Positions 15,472-24,770 of a DNA stretch of 63,441 nucleotides are shown here, in pieces. The position numbers were made by a program, and so were the translations under genes. Where the stretch lies: assembly GCF_013317235.1 (NCBI RefSeq), contig NZ_WLCM01000024.1:2742-66182 (forward strand). Reading direction: 5' to 3'. The notes beneath the pieces were generated by a model. That model ran no database searches, was not told the DNA's origin, and saw nothing but the letters and a program-made list of their open reading frames with translations. This DNA comes from Leisingera sp. ANG59. GTDB lineage: Bacteria > Pseudomonadota > Alphaproteobacteria > Rhodobacterales > Rhodobacteraceae. Position 1 is the stretch's first letter; every line of letters begins with the position of its first letter.

Positions 15472-17690
15472 TAAGCTAGGCGAGGGTCGAGAAAACCAAC
15501 TAGGTTTGGTGCTGTCCTCGGTTCCCACTCTGGACCTTTGCCCCCCTTCAGCACGGCTCGCGAAAGTAACAGGTTCGAAGCAATGCAGTTGACCTCTGAC
15601 ACCATGATGCAAGCGGGGCAAGCACCGCCACGAGCGTCGCACAGACTGCCCGATCCGCAGCGCAGCGTCCTAGGATCCAGAGCTCTCTTAAGAAACGTCT
15701 CGTAGTAGTTGCGCCACATCGCCGAGATACTTCCCAAATCAGGCGTCATCCCCTTGCGATAGATGACGAAAGACAGATCAGCCGGAAAAATGTGCTCGCC
15801 GATAGCATCCCGGTCCACGCCAGACGTATCAGCAAGCGAATGCATCATTTGGTGCGAAAGTGTATGTAGCAAAAGATACACATAAGCGGGTAGCGTCCGA
15901 GGGTATCCGCCGGAGCCCTCTCGGTCCTTGAAGGCCTCGAGGAAAGGCCCGAAGTCTTCGTAACGTTCGAGATACGCGCGCCCAATATCCTTGTCAGGCA
16001 CGTCGACAATCTGGTTCACATCGAGCCAGCGTTTGACGCGGTCCTCGTCGAGTTTGAAATAAAGTGCTTCGTTGAGTTGCTCGGTTACGTAGATAGGCCG
16101 CTTGTTGCCTTGGACCGGCAACTGGTCGAATGCTTTGAGCCGGACCGGCATATCGACGCGCTGACCGTTGTGCTCGCGTTGATAAATCGGCGTTGCGGAA
16201 ACCCGGGTATAGCCAAAGCTGAACTCACAGATCGGTAGTCCACGGATCAGTACTAGGCGCTCGAAACCTAAATGGCCGAGCAACGTTCCGACGGTCTTTT
16301 GGTACTTAGCTTTGCGAGTAGGATCGTTTACAACGTCAGTGAGTGCAACATCTGGGTTCAACACGTCGACAGCAGCATGTCGCGACATCGCTTGTCCGAT
16401 GTGCTCTCGCACAAACGCGTCATGCTGAATCGTCAGCCGAATTGGATCATAGCGTTGAGTCCAATCGTCTCGAACTGCAATTGCTTGCAGAACTGCGGGG
16501 CTACCAAGCTTGCCGCGCTCAACGATGTTGTTAGCGAACCAATCCTCTCGAAGCGCATCAGCGCTTTCGCGATGTCGACGTGCCGCGTCGGTGCGTCCGG
16601 TTTTTTCCGCTTTTTGGGCCATTCCGAGGTAAGTCTCATACTCTTCCCATTCGCCAGCACGAGTCTCCTCGGCTTCGACGCTCCCGCGGATTAAGTCATC
16701 GGATGGCTCGGCAAATGGGATATTGTGGATATGGGCGAGCCGGGAGATCAGACCATCGCGGCGCCGAGGTGTCATCAACTCGACGACCGCACTGTCCTCG
16801 AACACAATGAAGCTGGTCCGTTGGACATAAAACGTCGAGTTCGCTCGGTACGACACCGGGAGCATGTTGACTTCTATCCACTGGAATTGACGGCCGCTTT
16901 CGTTCTGTTGGTTCTGGAGCCGGGTTAACACCTCGGGGTTAGCTTTCTTGAGCGACCGTGTCTCGCCGCATCCCTCACAGACATAACGCCATTCCGAGAA
17001 CACTGGCGCAGTGTTGCGCAGCTTAAAACTGGATGAACCGCAGGTGCAGGTCCTGATTTGTCGCGCGGCGCCAGTTTGCGGATCAAAGTTGTAGTTGAAA
17101 GGGCTGAGCGGCTCGATGTCGCCTGACCAGTGAGCGTAGACGACATCCACCTGAGTCCAGCGAGCCTCGTGCCCATTACATTTTCTCGGTAGTGGCTGCC
17201 GCGCTTGATCAGCGACACTCTCGAACTCACGTGTCGACCCACAGATACCGCAGCGGTAAAGGAGTGGATATGGAACGTACCCGACTCTATCGGGGTTCGT
17301 CATTTGGAAATCCGAACGCTGAACCCTAGCCTCACCGCTCTTCGAGTCTCGAAACGGAATGTCGAGAACCAGCTCAGGCAGCGCATCAGGCAGAACTTTG
17401 GTTACTCTATTGCGCCAGTTGGTGACCGCATCATTCAGGTTCTCGAAGATCAACTCCATGGTCGTAGGCTTCAGGTCCTTCGCCAAATTGGCGATTGGGA
17501 CGGAGCGGCAAATGCCCTTACCACCCTCCCAAGTCATCAAAACGCCGGGTGCGTAGGCGCCGGCAATCTGCACCCGTGAACGCGACATTGTTGGAGGCTC
17601 CAACGGGTCGGGATCGGTGCGCATAGCGCCGAGTGCGGAGGGGCGTCGGTTCGACGCCTTGCGCCAATCTTTGCTGCCTTTATCAACCAT
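15471..17690 (-). CDS. drmB: DrmB-like protein with DUF1998 domain
   Basis: 739 aa. Start at 17690 chosen because GGAGGT lies four bases upstream; it overlaps the drmA stop by eight bases. Zinc-binding cysteine pairs appear as Y-R-C-G-I-C-G near residue 147, C-T-C-G-S near 216 and Y-V-C-E-G-C-G near 238. The C-terminus has the DUF1998 pattern: L-L-H-T-L-S-H-Q-M near 604, and D-A-R-G-G-A-C-P-A-C near 695. DrmB forms a DNA-binding complex with DrmA in DISARM, recognising 5' single-stranded ends. Length and order (DrmA then DrmB then DrmC) match the conserved DISARM core. Confidence 0.85.
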   Translation of the reverse strand: MVDKGSKDWRKASNRRPSALGAMRTDPDPLEPPTMSRSRVQIAGAYAPGVLMTWEGGKGICRSVPIANLAKDLKPTTMELIFENLNDAVTNWRNRVTKVLPDALPELVLDIPFRDSKSGEARVQRSDFQMTNPDRVGYVPYPLLYRCGICGSTREFESVADQARQPLPRKCNGHEARWTQVDVVYAHWSGDIEPLSPFNYNFDPQTGAARQIRTCTCGSSSFKLRNTAPVFSEWRYVCEGCGETRSLKKANPEVLTRLQNQQNESGRQFQWIEVNMLPVSYRANSTFYVQRTSFIVFEDSAVVELMTPRRRDGLISRLAHIHNIPFAEPSDDLIRGSVEAEETRAGEWEEYETYLGMAQKAEKTGRTDAARRHRESADALREDWFANNIVERGKLGSPAVLQAIAVRDDWTQRYDPIRLTIQHDAFVREHIGQAMSRHAAVDVLNPDVALTDVVNDPTRKAKYQKTVGTLLGHLGFERLVLIRGLPICEFSFGYTRVSATPIYQREHNGQRVDMPVRLKAFDQLPVQGNKRPIYVTEQLNEALYFKLDEDRVKRWLDVNQIVDVPDKDIGRAYLERYEDFGPFLEAFKDREGSGGYPRTLPAYVYLLLHTLSHQMMHSLADTSGVDRDAIGEHIFPADLSFVIYRKGMTPDLGSISAMWRNYYETFLKRALDPRTLRCGSGSLCDARGGACPACIMVSEVNCIASNLLLSRAVLKGGKGPEWEPRTAPNLVGFLDPRLA

Positions 17691-20600
17691 TGCGACCTCC
17701 ATCGTCATCTAGTTCCGACGCACTGCCGCGCTGCGTCCTTATCGCCTTCATTACCTTGGCGAGATCGCGACGATCGACCTCCGTTTTCTTGCCTCGCGCC
17801 AAAGGATCTCGCGCTGCCGCAACGATATAGCCAGCCTCGTCAACATCGCGCAGCGATGTCATCGGAGGCTTAAAGACCGGAACGTCGTCCCAGTAGTCCC
17901 GTAGGCTGGAGATCGTAGCCAAACCGGAGATATGGCGGGCGAACTTTTCTACCTGATTGTCGACAAGTCCGCGGTAGAATTCATCGTAGGGCGGCGCTCC
18001 GAGTTGTGAAGCGCTCTTCCCGACGAAACCGCTAGCTCGAAGGATGAAGGAGACAAGTTCCTTGGTGAAAGCGAGATGGTCGCGCTTCTCCAGAGCGGCA
18101 AGTCGGCTGACTTGATCCATGTGCGCAACTTCGAACTTTCGGTTGTCGTCTTGCTCGATGAACTCACGGGCCTCCCGCAGCATCACCCATGCTTGAATAT
18201 ATGACGCCATGGTCCGCTTGATTGCATTTTCGGCCCAGCGTTCGACCGCAGGCGGAGCAATCATGCGCTCTAAGAAGCGATGAAATACATCGTGTGTCTC
18301 GACAACGTAGCGGTCCCGCCGGTTTTGCGGCGTAGGTAGCAGCATAACGAAACCTACATGTGTACGGCCCACGCGGCTCGAAGCCTGAATGTACTCGGCA
18401 ATGTCAGAGGGAAGCCCAGCAAAGAACATGCTATTGAACCGGTCGACGTCAACACCATGGCTAATCGCTGAAGTTGCTACAACGTTGCGGACGGTATCCG
18501 CCACGTCTGGATAATCTTTCGAGGAATATGACCTATCCGCCGCCTCCATCACTGCTTGGATGTCTTTCATGTCGATGCCGCCAGAGATAAGACGGCTGTC
18601 GAACGCAGCATTGGCACGACCGATGCGACGATGCTCTTGCTCAACCGCAGCGCCTAGAGCGTCGATTACCTGGTCACCGCCTTTTTTATTGGTCACGTAG
18701 GCAAGAGCGATGCGATGCAAGTCGATAAGTGCCAAAACATCAGCCTCGCGACCCTCCGCGATGGCACGATCAATTGCCGCCCGATGCCAGTCGCCTACGC
18801 GCCTCGGCGAGACTGCCGCCCGCATCATGGCGATCGTCTGCGCGCGACGCGCGCCATCCAATAGGCCATCCCAAAAATCTGTGATGATACCATGAAATGC
18901 GGCGAGTACTCCGACCGTTGTGACCGTGTGGGTGGAGTCATTGGTCATCAGCGAGACGTAGACGCGCATCCAAGGTGCAGTGGCCTCCGGCGCCTGAGCG
19001 AACGGGAGTGAGTTCGCTAGTGCTTTCCTATCGAGGTTTTCTCTGGGAGGCGCGGCCGGCTCAGCGAAAAATGAGTGGTAGAGATCCGAACCTGGATAAG
19101 GGAAACGCAGGGGAATACGCTGATAGAGCGTCTCAAGTTGCCTTTCGGGGGCTGAGATTGTTGCAGTCGCCGCCACGATCTTCGGCATGCGAGGCGCCCC
19201 CCAACCGTCGCCGGTCCAGCGCCGAGCTACCCCCAATTCATCGCCTGCCATTTCGGCAATTTCTTCTAGAGTGGTGTCGAGCAGCGTATCAAACAGGCCA
19301 CTGAATGTGCCGAGGCTCTCTTCCAGCAGGTGCGCCTCATCCTGAATGATGAGCGAAGGGAATGGGTCGTGAAAGATGCGCTTCCCATCGGCATAGGCTG
19401 GATAGATGTTTGAGCAGCGGTCGGATGTAGGGTCCCGCTTCAAGTCCGCTTCGCTGCGCGGATTATCAAGGTTGCCCTGATGGTCGATCCTGCGAGCAAG
19501 ACCAAACATGCCCAGCACCTTACTGATCGTACTGGTGTTTTGTCCAAGCATTGCCAGCTTGTCGACTGTGCCGAGGACAATTGATGGCGCCCGTGCGTAG
19601 ACCGCATCGTCGGTGAAAAGAAATGGCAATGGATGGTGCCCGCCGTGGACGACGTTCCAATCGCATCTATCGTTAAAGCAGAGGATCACAGCACGTCGGC
19701 CGTATTGCCCATCACGCTCGTCACGCCGCAAGCCGGTAGGTTTTCCGCACACCGGACAGTCGGGTATCTTGTCATATGCCTCTCGAGCATCGACGTATCG
19801 CCGACCACGGTCACGTGCCTGATCGTCGCCGGTCTCTCCGTCGAGACCACTGTCGTCTGTGTGATCAAGATCGGTGGTAAGCGGGATATCTGCCTTGAAA
19901 GCCCGGTAATGATTGGGCGTATTTTGGCTGCCGACCCAAAAACCCATCTCGAACGGCCATGAACCGACGTTATGACGCTTGCGGACCATCTCGGCTCTCA
20001 CGACCAGCTTCAAAAGACGCTGTGCCTGTTGCAGGGTTAGCAGTCTTAAGGGGTAGCGGATCATCGCGGTGATTCCGCGGTTCTTACCGCGCAACCTATC
20101 TAGGAACATCGCAAACAGCAGTGTTCCGTAGAACGCCTCGGATTTACCACCGCCGGTCGGGAAGTAAAGCAAGCTCACTCCCTCCTCATCGAGTAGCGGA
20201 TCGTGGGCTTCGCGCCACTCCTCCATCCGAGAGGAAAACACAGGCACATGAGCGAGAACGAACGCCATTTGAAATAGGCGCCAACCACGGTTCAAATCTG
20301 GATGGTCGCGAAGCGCAAAAGCTTCGTTCGTCATGATCCAAGCGCGCCAAGGCGCGGCGCGGCGTTCCAAAACGCGGCGATCCCCACCATCTCCTGCGGC
20401 AAGAGCATCTGCCGACTTCTTGGACTCGATTAGCAGTTCAACGCCACGTTCAATATAGCACGCCTCGGCGCGCTGAGCCTCCAAATCCTTTCGGAAGCGC
20501 TCCTTCTCCACTGCTGCATCATCCGGCTCCAACCCTTCAGCCACTGTGCCTTTGAGCCTTGCTTCTTGGCTATCGATCCAGCTGTTGTACTCACGTGGTA

Positions 20601-22020
20601 AAGCGAGCAGCTTCGATGCGTCGAAATTGGGATCCTTGAGGATAGCGAACTGGTAAGGCAAGTTGAGGTTGCGCGCGACTATCCTTGGCTGCACGAACCT
20701 TGGCGCGCATGATGTACGCATGTACAAATTCGCGTCTTCTTCATATGCGTGTACGCCACAGTTAAGGCCGATCGCCGGATAGTCGAGGTGCTCGCGGAAT
20801 CGATAGGACGGCTCGACACGGTCGAGGCGAAGCGGTCGGTGCGCCGCAACGGGCAACTCAATACTAAGTCCAGAGTTGAATATCGTGTTGCAACGACCAC
20901 GTGAGTCGAGTGGCAAAAGCTCAGACGACTGATTGTCGAGCATTATGCGCATCGATACGACGCTCGGGTCAAGAAAATCACGCTGGCGCTCGACCTTAAC
21001 CACGACGCGGGAAAGGTCGGGCATAATCCGGTTCCGGTCTACCGGTCGGCTGGAAAGCGCGGTCACTGCCGACTGCCATTTTTCCTCAGTGAGCGTGTCG
21101 CCAGGCTGTACGGGCACGTCCCGCCATCCGGTTTTAGCGCCAGCGTCGGCGACCCAGGTCTCGAGCTGTCCCGCAACCGCTTCGCCGAGCGCGCGATTGT
21201 AAATATCGACCGTCGATGCCAAGTCGTCGTCTGATGCGTCGCAGTTGAACTCGAGCGTCGGTAACTCCAAATCCAGACGCGTCCACTTACCCGGAATTGG
21301 CGCTGGATCGACAAGATTGAGAGGGAGTTCCCGTTGATCGCGAACGAGCCGGGCGATGGGTGGTACAGCTGGCTTGATGTCGTCAGGTGTATTTGGATCG
21401 CTGTCGGGCGTTTGATTTGGCAGCTCCGACAGATCATCCGATACCGCATCTTCAGCAAGCAACTTGATGCCGTGTGCAGCGTAAGCTTTGCGACGGACTT
21501 CAGAGAGGATTTGTGCGCGCGTCGCTCTAACCTTTGCACGCCTTGTCTCGTCCATGCCTTTCCAATCGGGTTTGTCGACGCCTGCCGACTGAAGGGCAGC
21601 GATACGCTCTGTCCGGATTGCGTCGTCGATTTGCCGCTGAATGTTCCTTTTCAGCCGAAAGTCGAACTCAAGATCTCCGCCCCCGGCCAATAGATCCGAC
21701 CATTCGGGAATGACCCTGAGGTAGACCGAAAATCGAGGTGTCGCTCGTATGGTCCCGGTGGCATTTGCGAGGGCAACCATGTCGATTCCCAAGGCTGCGA
21801 TACGGATGTCTGTCGTTTCGTCGTCCTGTCCTGAAACATCGAAGCGTGGGAGGAGTTGACCAGCGAAGATTTCCCTGCGGGGTGAGCCGCCAAACAGATT
21901 ACGACCACGCTCATCGGCACCAGTGACACGATTGACCAGTGTATTTACCAGTGCGTCACAAACCGCTTCCTTCAATTCAATGTCGACCAGCGACAGCTCT
22001 TTGTCTGACTTTCCCTTCAT
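17683..22020 (-). CDS. drmA: DrmA-like superfamily 2 helicase
   Basis: 1445 aa, starting four bases inside the stop of the preceding gene (ATGA). After a long N-terminal region, the Walker A box F-P-T-G-G-G-K-S-E-A lies at about residues 618-627, the DEAH-type box I-I-Q-D-E-A-H-L-L-E near 888, motif III-like A-A-T-A-T-I near 950, and motifs V-VI A-T-S-A-I-S-H-G-V-D with A-S-S-R-V-G-R-T near 1180-1220. This is the pattern of DrmA, the helicase that with DrmB forms the DISARM core and blocks incoming phage DNA. A cysteine cluster (P-V-C-G-K-P, about 760) lies between the helicase lobes. No key motif is missing. Confidence 0.88.
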   Translation of the reverse strand: MKGKSDKELSLVDIELKEAVCDALVNTLVNRVTGADERGRNLFGGSPRREIFAGQLLPRFDVSGQDDETTDIRIAALGIDMVALANATGTIRATPRFSVYLRVIPEWSDLLAGGGDLEFDFRLKRNIQRQIDDAIRTERIAALQSAGVDKPDWKGMDETRRAKVRATRAQILSEVRRKAYAAHGIKLLAEDAVSDDLSELPNQTPDSDPNTPDDIKPAVPPIARLVRDQRELPLNLVDPAPIPGKWTRLDLELPTLEFNCDASDDDLASTVDIYNRALGEAVAGQLETWVADAGAKTGWRDVPVQPGDTLTEEKWQSAVTALSSRPVDRNRIMPDLSRVVVKVERQRDFLDPSVVSMRIMLDNQSSELLPLDSRGRCNTIFNSGLSIELPVAAHRPLRLDRVEPSYRFREHLDYPAIGLNCGVHAYEEDANLYMRTSCAPRFVQPRIVARNLNLPYQFAILKDPNFDASKLLALPREYNSWIDSQEARLKGTVAEGLEPDDAAVEKERFRKDLEAQRAEACYIERGVELLIESKKSADALAAGDGGDRRVLERRAAPWRAWIMTNEAFALRDHPDLNRGWRLFQMAFVLAHVPVFSSRMEEWREAHDPLLDEEGVSLLYFPTGGGKSEAFYGTLLFAMFLDRLRGKNRGITAMIRYPLRLLTLQQAQRLLKLVVRAEMVRKRHNVGSWPFEMGFWVGSQNTPNHYRAFKADIPLTTDLDHTDDSGLDGETGDDQARDRGRRYVDAREAYDKIPDCPVCGKPTGLRRDERDGQYGRRAVILCFNDRCDWNVVHGGHHPLPFLFTDDAVYARAPSIVLGTVDKLAMLGQNTSTISKVLGMFGLARRIDHQGNLDNPRSEADLKRDPTSDRCSNIYPAYADGKRIFHDPFPSLIIQDEAHLLEESLGTFSGLFDTLLDTTLEEIAEMAGDELGVARRWTGDGWGAPRMPKIVAATATISAPERQLETLYQRIPLRFPYPGSDLYHSFFAEPAAPPRENLDRKALANSLPFAQAPEATAPWMRVYVSLMTNDSTHTVTTVGVLAAFHGIITDFWDGLLDGARRAQTIAMMRAAVSPRRVGDWHRAAIDRAIAEGREADVLALIDLHRIALAYVTNKKGGDQVIDALGAAVEQEHRRIGRANAAFDSRLISGGIDMKDIQAVMEAADRSYSSKDYPDVADTVRNVVATSAISHGVDVDRFNSMFFAGLPSDIAEYIQASSRVGRTHVGFVMLLPTPQNRRDRYVVETHDVFHRFLERMIAPPAVERWAENAIKRTMASYIQAWVMLREAREFIEQDDNRKFEVAHMDQVSRLAALEKRDHLAFTKELVSFILRASGFVGKSASQLGAPPYDEFYRGLVDNQVEKFARHISGLATISSLRDYWDDVPVFKPPMTSLRDVDEAGYIVAAARDPLARGKKTEVDRRDLAKVMKAIRTQRGSASELDDDGGRNG

Positions 22021-24770
22021 TGCGCGGTGTACCTCTGGACACTATCGACGATGGCGACGTGTTCCTCGGCCATCGATCTAAGCTCTCTGATCTGCTCGGT
22101 GCGGTCGCGGTTGCTGGCTACGGCTGCGTGTGGGTCAGTAAGGATGCCACGGAACGCGTCATGAAAGACGTTGCCGTAGCGAACACGGTGCGACCGCTGT
22201 GCCAAGACGGCCCATCGCCAAAAATTGGCGGCCATACGTTCGCTAATTCCCAGCGCAGCGGCGAAGCGCATAAACGTCTTCTCGTCTTGCGGTGCGTGCG
22301 GCACCACGTCATGCAACGGCTTCTCAATTTCATCAGCAAGATCGACCCAATAGCGTGCAGTTTCTGGCGCCACGGCGGGCTCTCCCATAGCGGCAACAAT
22401 AGATCTTAGCTTGCTGATGATCGTCGCTTCAGCCATCGCGGCAACCCGCTGGGTGACCAACTCATGGTAGTCGCGGATCTCCTCGGCAGCTGTTGCGCGA
22501 ATGTTTACGAGCGTGCGTGCGCGCTCGATGAAACCATGACCAATGACACATACTTCGTCGCCTGTTCTAACTTGAGACGCTGGCCGCTCGACGAATGAAG
22601 TTGTCGCGGCACCGTCTTCGCGGAGCACGATCGGAGTGCTGTTCCGCGCGATGATACGCTGACCATTCTTTAGGGCTATTTGGATGAGGTTGCGCTCACC
22701 CCTGGCACTACCGCTGAGGTCGACCACAGCTCCGTTGGGAAACTCGACGTCATCAGTCGGCATCTCAAAGCGAACCACGTGCCTCCCGATCTCTTCCACC
22801 CGCGAATTCGCCTGGGTCGCGAAGGCACGTAGGCGGGCTGCGAGTTGCTCAATGTTGATCTCGTCAGCAAGCCGGTTTGCGTCCCGGGCAGCAAACGCGA
22901 GCGTATCCGCATCGGCCAGAACGGTTACATCCTCTGGCAGCCATAGCTGTGTTAAAGTCGTTAGGATTGCGGTCCGCGTCGGTGCGACGATCACTACCCG
23001 CTTGAACTGGTTTCGTGCCGCCGCAGGTAGGTCTGAGACAGTCTTGAGAACACGTTCACCTCCAAATCGAATGAATTCGGACTCAATCCTTGGAGTCAGT
23101 TTCGGCTCTGCGTTGCCCAAGCGGTCGGCAGCAAATTCAGCCACCAAATCTGACCGGAATACGAATATGGACTTTGAACTGGCTCTCAATGCAGGCCCCA
23201 ACGCCGTTTCTAGAAGTGAGGACATCGGCGTCGCGACATCGAAAGTGCTCATCAAGCTGCGAGCTGAGGCAAGGTCGCCTTCTTCCGTATCGATTTGGCT
23301 GGCAAGGCTTCTGGGATCGTTCAGCGTGGCAAGATCTGCCGTAACTCTATAGACTGATAATAGATCGTTTGCCGTGGCTGTGGAGGTCTCTCGCTCGAGA
23401 AATCGGCTTAACTCTGCAAGCGATCCGGGCAGCGATGCTGTTCGACGGACGGTCGCGATTACACTGCGTGCGGTGTCTGCACCCTGCGGATCGCCCTTAT
23501 CAGAGAGACTGTTGGCCAGTCGCCGAATCGCCTCAATGCGGTGCCCCGCATCTCCGAAAAATCCATCGACCTTGATCCGGTTCCCTCCTTCGAACGACGA
23601 AGTAGAAACTGCCGCGGTTCGGATTATCTCCGGCACCTCAGAAAACACGACTTCGCCCGGTGCCGGGATCAACTTTCCTTTTGGCTTCAGCGGCCGCTTG
23701 CCCAGGATGTCGAACCTCGCTGTGCGATAGGTCCATGGATCGTCAGCGATGGCGAGGATGCCTGTTTCCGGGTGAACTTCACGTAGGCACGCTACAAGCT
23801 CTGCGGCTTTGTCAACCCAATCCCAACCCAGCCGATTACGTGCGTTGCGAGTGATATCGAGAATGAGCAGGTCTGGACTTGGCTTGATAGCTTTTAGGTC
23901 GGAACGAAGGCGCGTGCTAGGGCGCAGCGTATAAAGGAAAAAATCTGCTTTCGATGGATCGTCCGCTTTCCCGGTTCGACTATGCCGAGCAATGTCCGTC
24001 TTAGAGCGGGTCCGCCAAAGGAGTGTGCTGTTAGACGAACGCTCACCTCTCGGTGAAGCATGTGGAATAATCTCGTCTAAGATGGGATGCTTGAACTCGT
24101 TGAAGTTACGACCGTCAGTTGTGCGCCCCGTCAATTTGCGGACCCGGGTCATTACTTGATGATAGTCTTTAGCAGCGTCGTCGCCACCGCCAATGTACCG
24201 CTTCAAATGCTCGAAGTTGACCTCGCCAATTGTGTCTCGTCCGATCAGAACCTGTCTCGCCTGGGCGTGAGTGCTGCGAGCATATGGAAATACGACCGCA
24301 CGTACCTTATCAGCTCGACGCCGACCCAACTCCGTCCCGTTTTGAAAGACAAGTTTCTCGGCTTTGGCGCTGCCGACTGCCGCCAACACAAGCAAACCTG
24401 AGATCGCCGATGGCGACACGCGCACAGGTGGCCACGGCATGATAACCTGAACCGAACCGTCGGAAGCGACCTCTGCCGCAGATCGCACAAGTTTTGAATA
24501 TGCTGGCGTAACTTCCGCTACTTCGAGTTGTCCAATTTGATAGAATGGCTGTGCGGCAAGAGCGGCCATGTAGCGTTCAACATCACGCCGATGGCGCTCC
24601 GGCACTACCTTCTTTGCTGACTTTGCACTCTGCTTCTTGGCCGCACTTGTTTTAGCCATCTTCGACAGCAGCTTCTGCCGCTTATTGAGCGCTTTGCGGC
24701 GCTGCTCAGCCCGGTCGTCGAGATCCGTCCGCGTAGGTTTCTGGAAATGACGTTTTCGGGCCATATTCAT
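22017..24770 (-). CDS. Large unknown protein of a DISARM-like operon (DrmE-like position)
   Basis: 917 aa, overlapping both neighbours by four bases (ATGA each). The first 60 residues are very basic (repeated K/R runs), suggesting nucleic-acid contact. The middle has Rossmann-like pieces (L-L-I-L-D-I-T-R near residue 300, V-V-I-V-A-P-T-R-T near 600, F-V-F-R-S-D-L-V near 535), as in an inactive or diverged helicase lobe, but no Walker A box is evident. The C-terminal 150 residues are helical. Class 2 DISARM has a large protein of unknown function, DrmE, beside DrmABC; this gene occupies an equivalent place, but I cannot show homology. It could also be a new subunit. Confidence 0.6.
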   Translation of the reverse strand: MNMARKRHFQKPTRTDLDDRAEQRRKALNKRQKLLSKMAKTSAAKKQSAKSAKKVVPERHRRDVERYMAALAAQPFYQIGQLEVAEVTPAYSKLVRSAAEVASDGSVQVIMPWPPVRVSPSAISGLLVLAAVGSAKAEKLVFQNGTELGRRRADKVRAVVFPYARSTHAQARQVLIGRDTIGEVNFEHLKRYIGGGDDAAKDYHQVMTRVRKLTGRTTDGRNFNEFKHPILDEIIPHASPRGERSSNSTLLWRTRSKTDIARHSRTGKADDPSKADFFLYTLRPSTRLRSDLKAIKPSPDLLILDITRNARNRLGWDWVDKAAELVACLREVHPETGILAIADDPWTYRTARFDILGKRPLKPKGKLIPAPGEVVFSEVPEIIRTAAVSTSSFEGGNRIKVDGFFGDAGHRIEAIRRLANSLSDKGDPQGADTARSVIATVRRTASLPGSLAELSRFLERETSTATANDLLSVYRVTADLATLNDPRSLASQIDTEEGDLASARSLMSTFDVATPMSSLLETALGPALRASSKSIFVFRSDLVAEFAADRLGNAEPKLTPRIESEFIRFGGERVLKTVSDLPAAARNQFKRVVIVAPTRTAILTTLTQLWLPEDVTVLADADTLAFAARDANRLADEINIEQLAARLRAFATQANSRVEEIGRHVVRFEMPTDDVEFPNGAVVDLSGSARGERNLIQIALKNGQRIIARNSTPIVLREDGAATTSFVERPASQVRTGDEVCVIGHGFIERARTLVNIRATAAEEIRDYHELVTQRVAAMAEATIISKLRSIVAAMGEPAVAPETARYWVDLADEIEKPLHDVVPHAPQDEKTFMRFAAALGISERMAANFWRWAVLAQRSHRVRYGNVFHDAFRGILTDPHAAVASNRDRTEQIRELRSMAEEHVAIVDSVQRYTAQ

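Noticed and set aside
15472-15642. Longer DrmC start at 15642
   Set aside because: It would lie wholly inside drmB; the ATG at 15471 overlaps the drmB stop as TAATG, like the other junctions of the operon.
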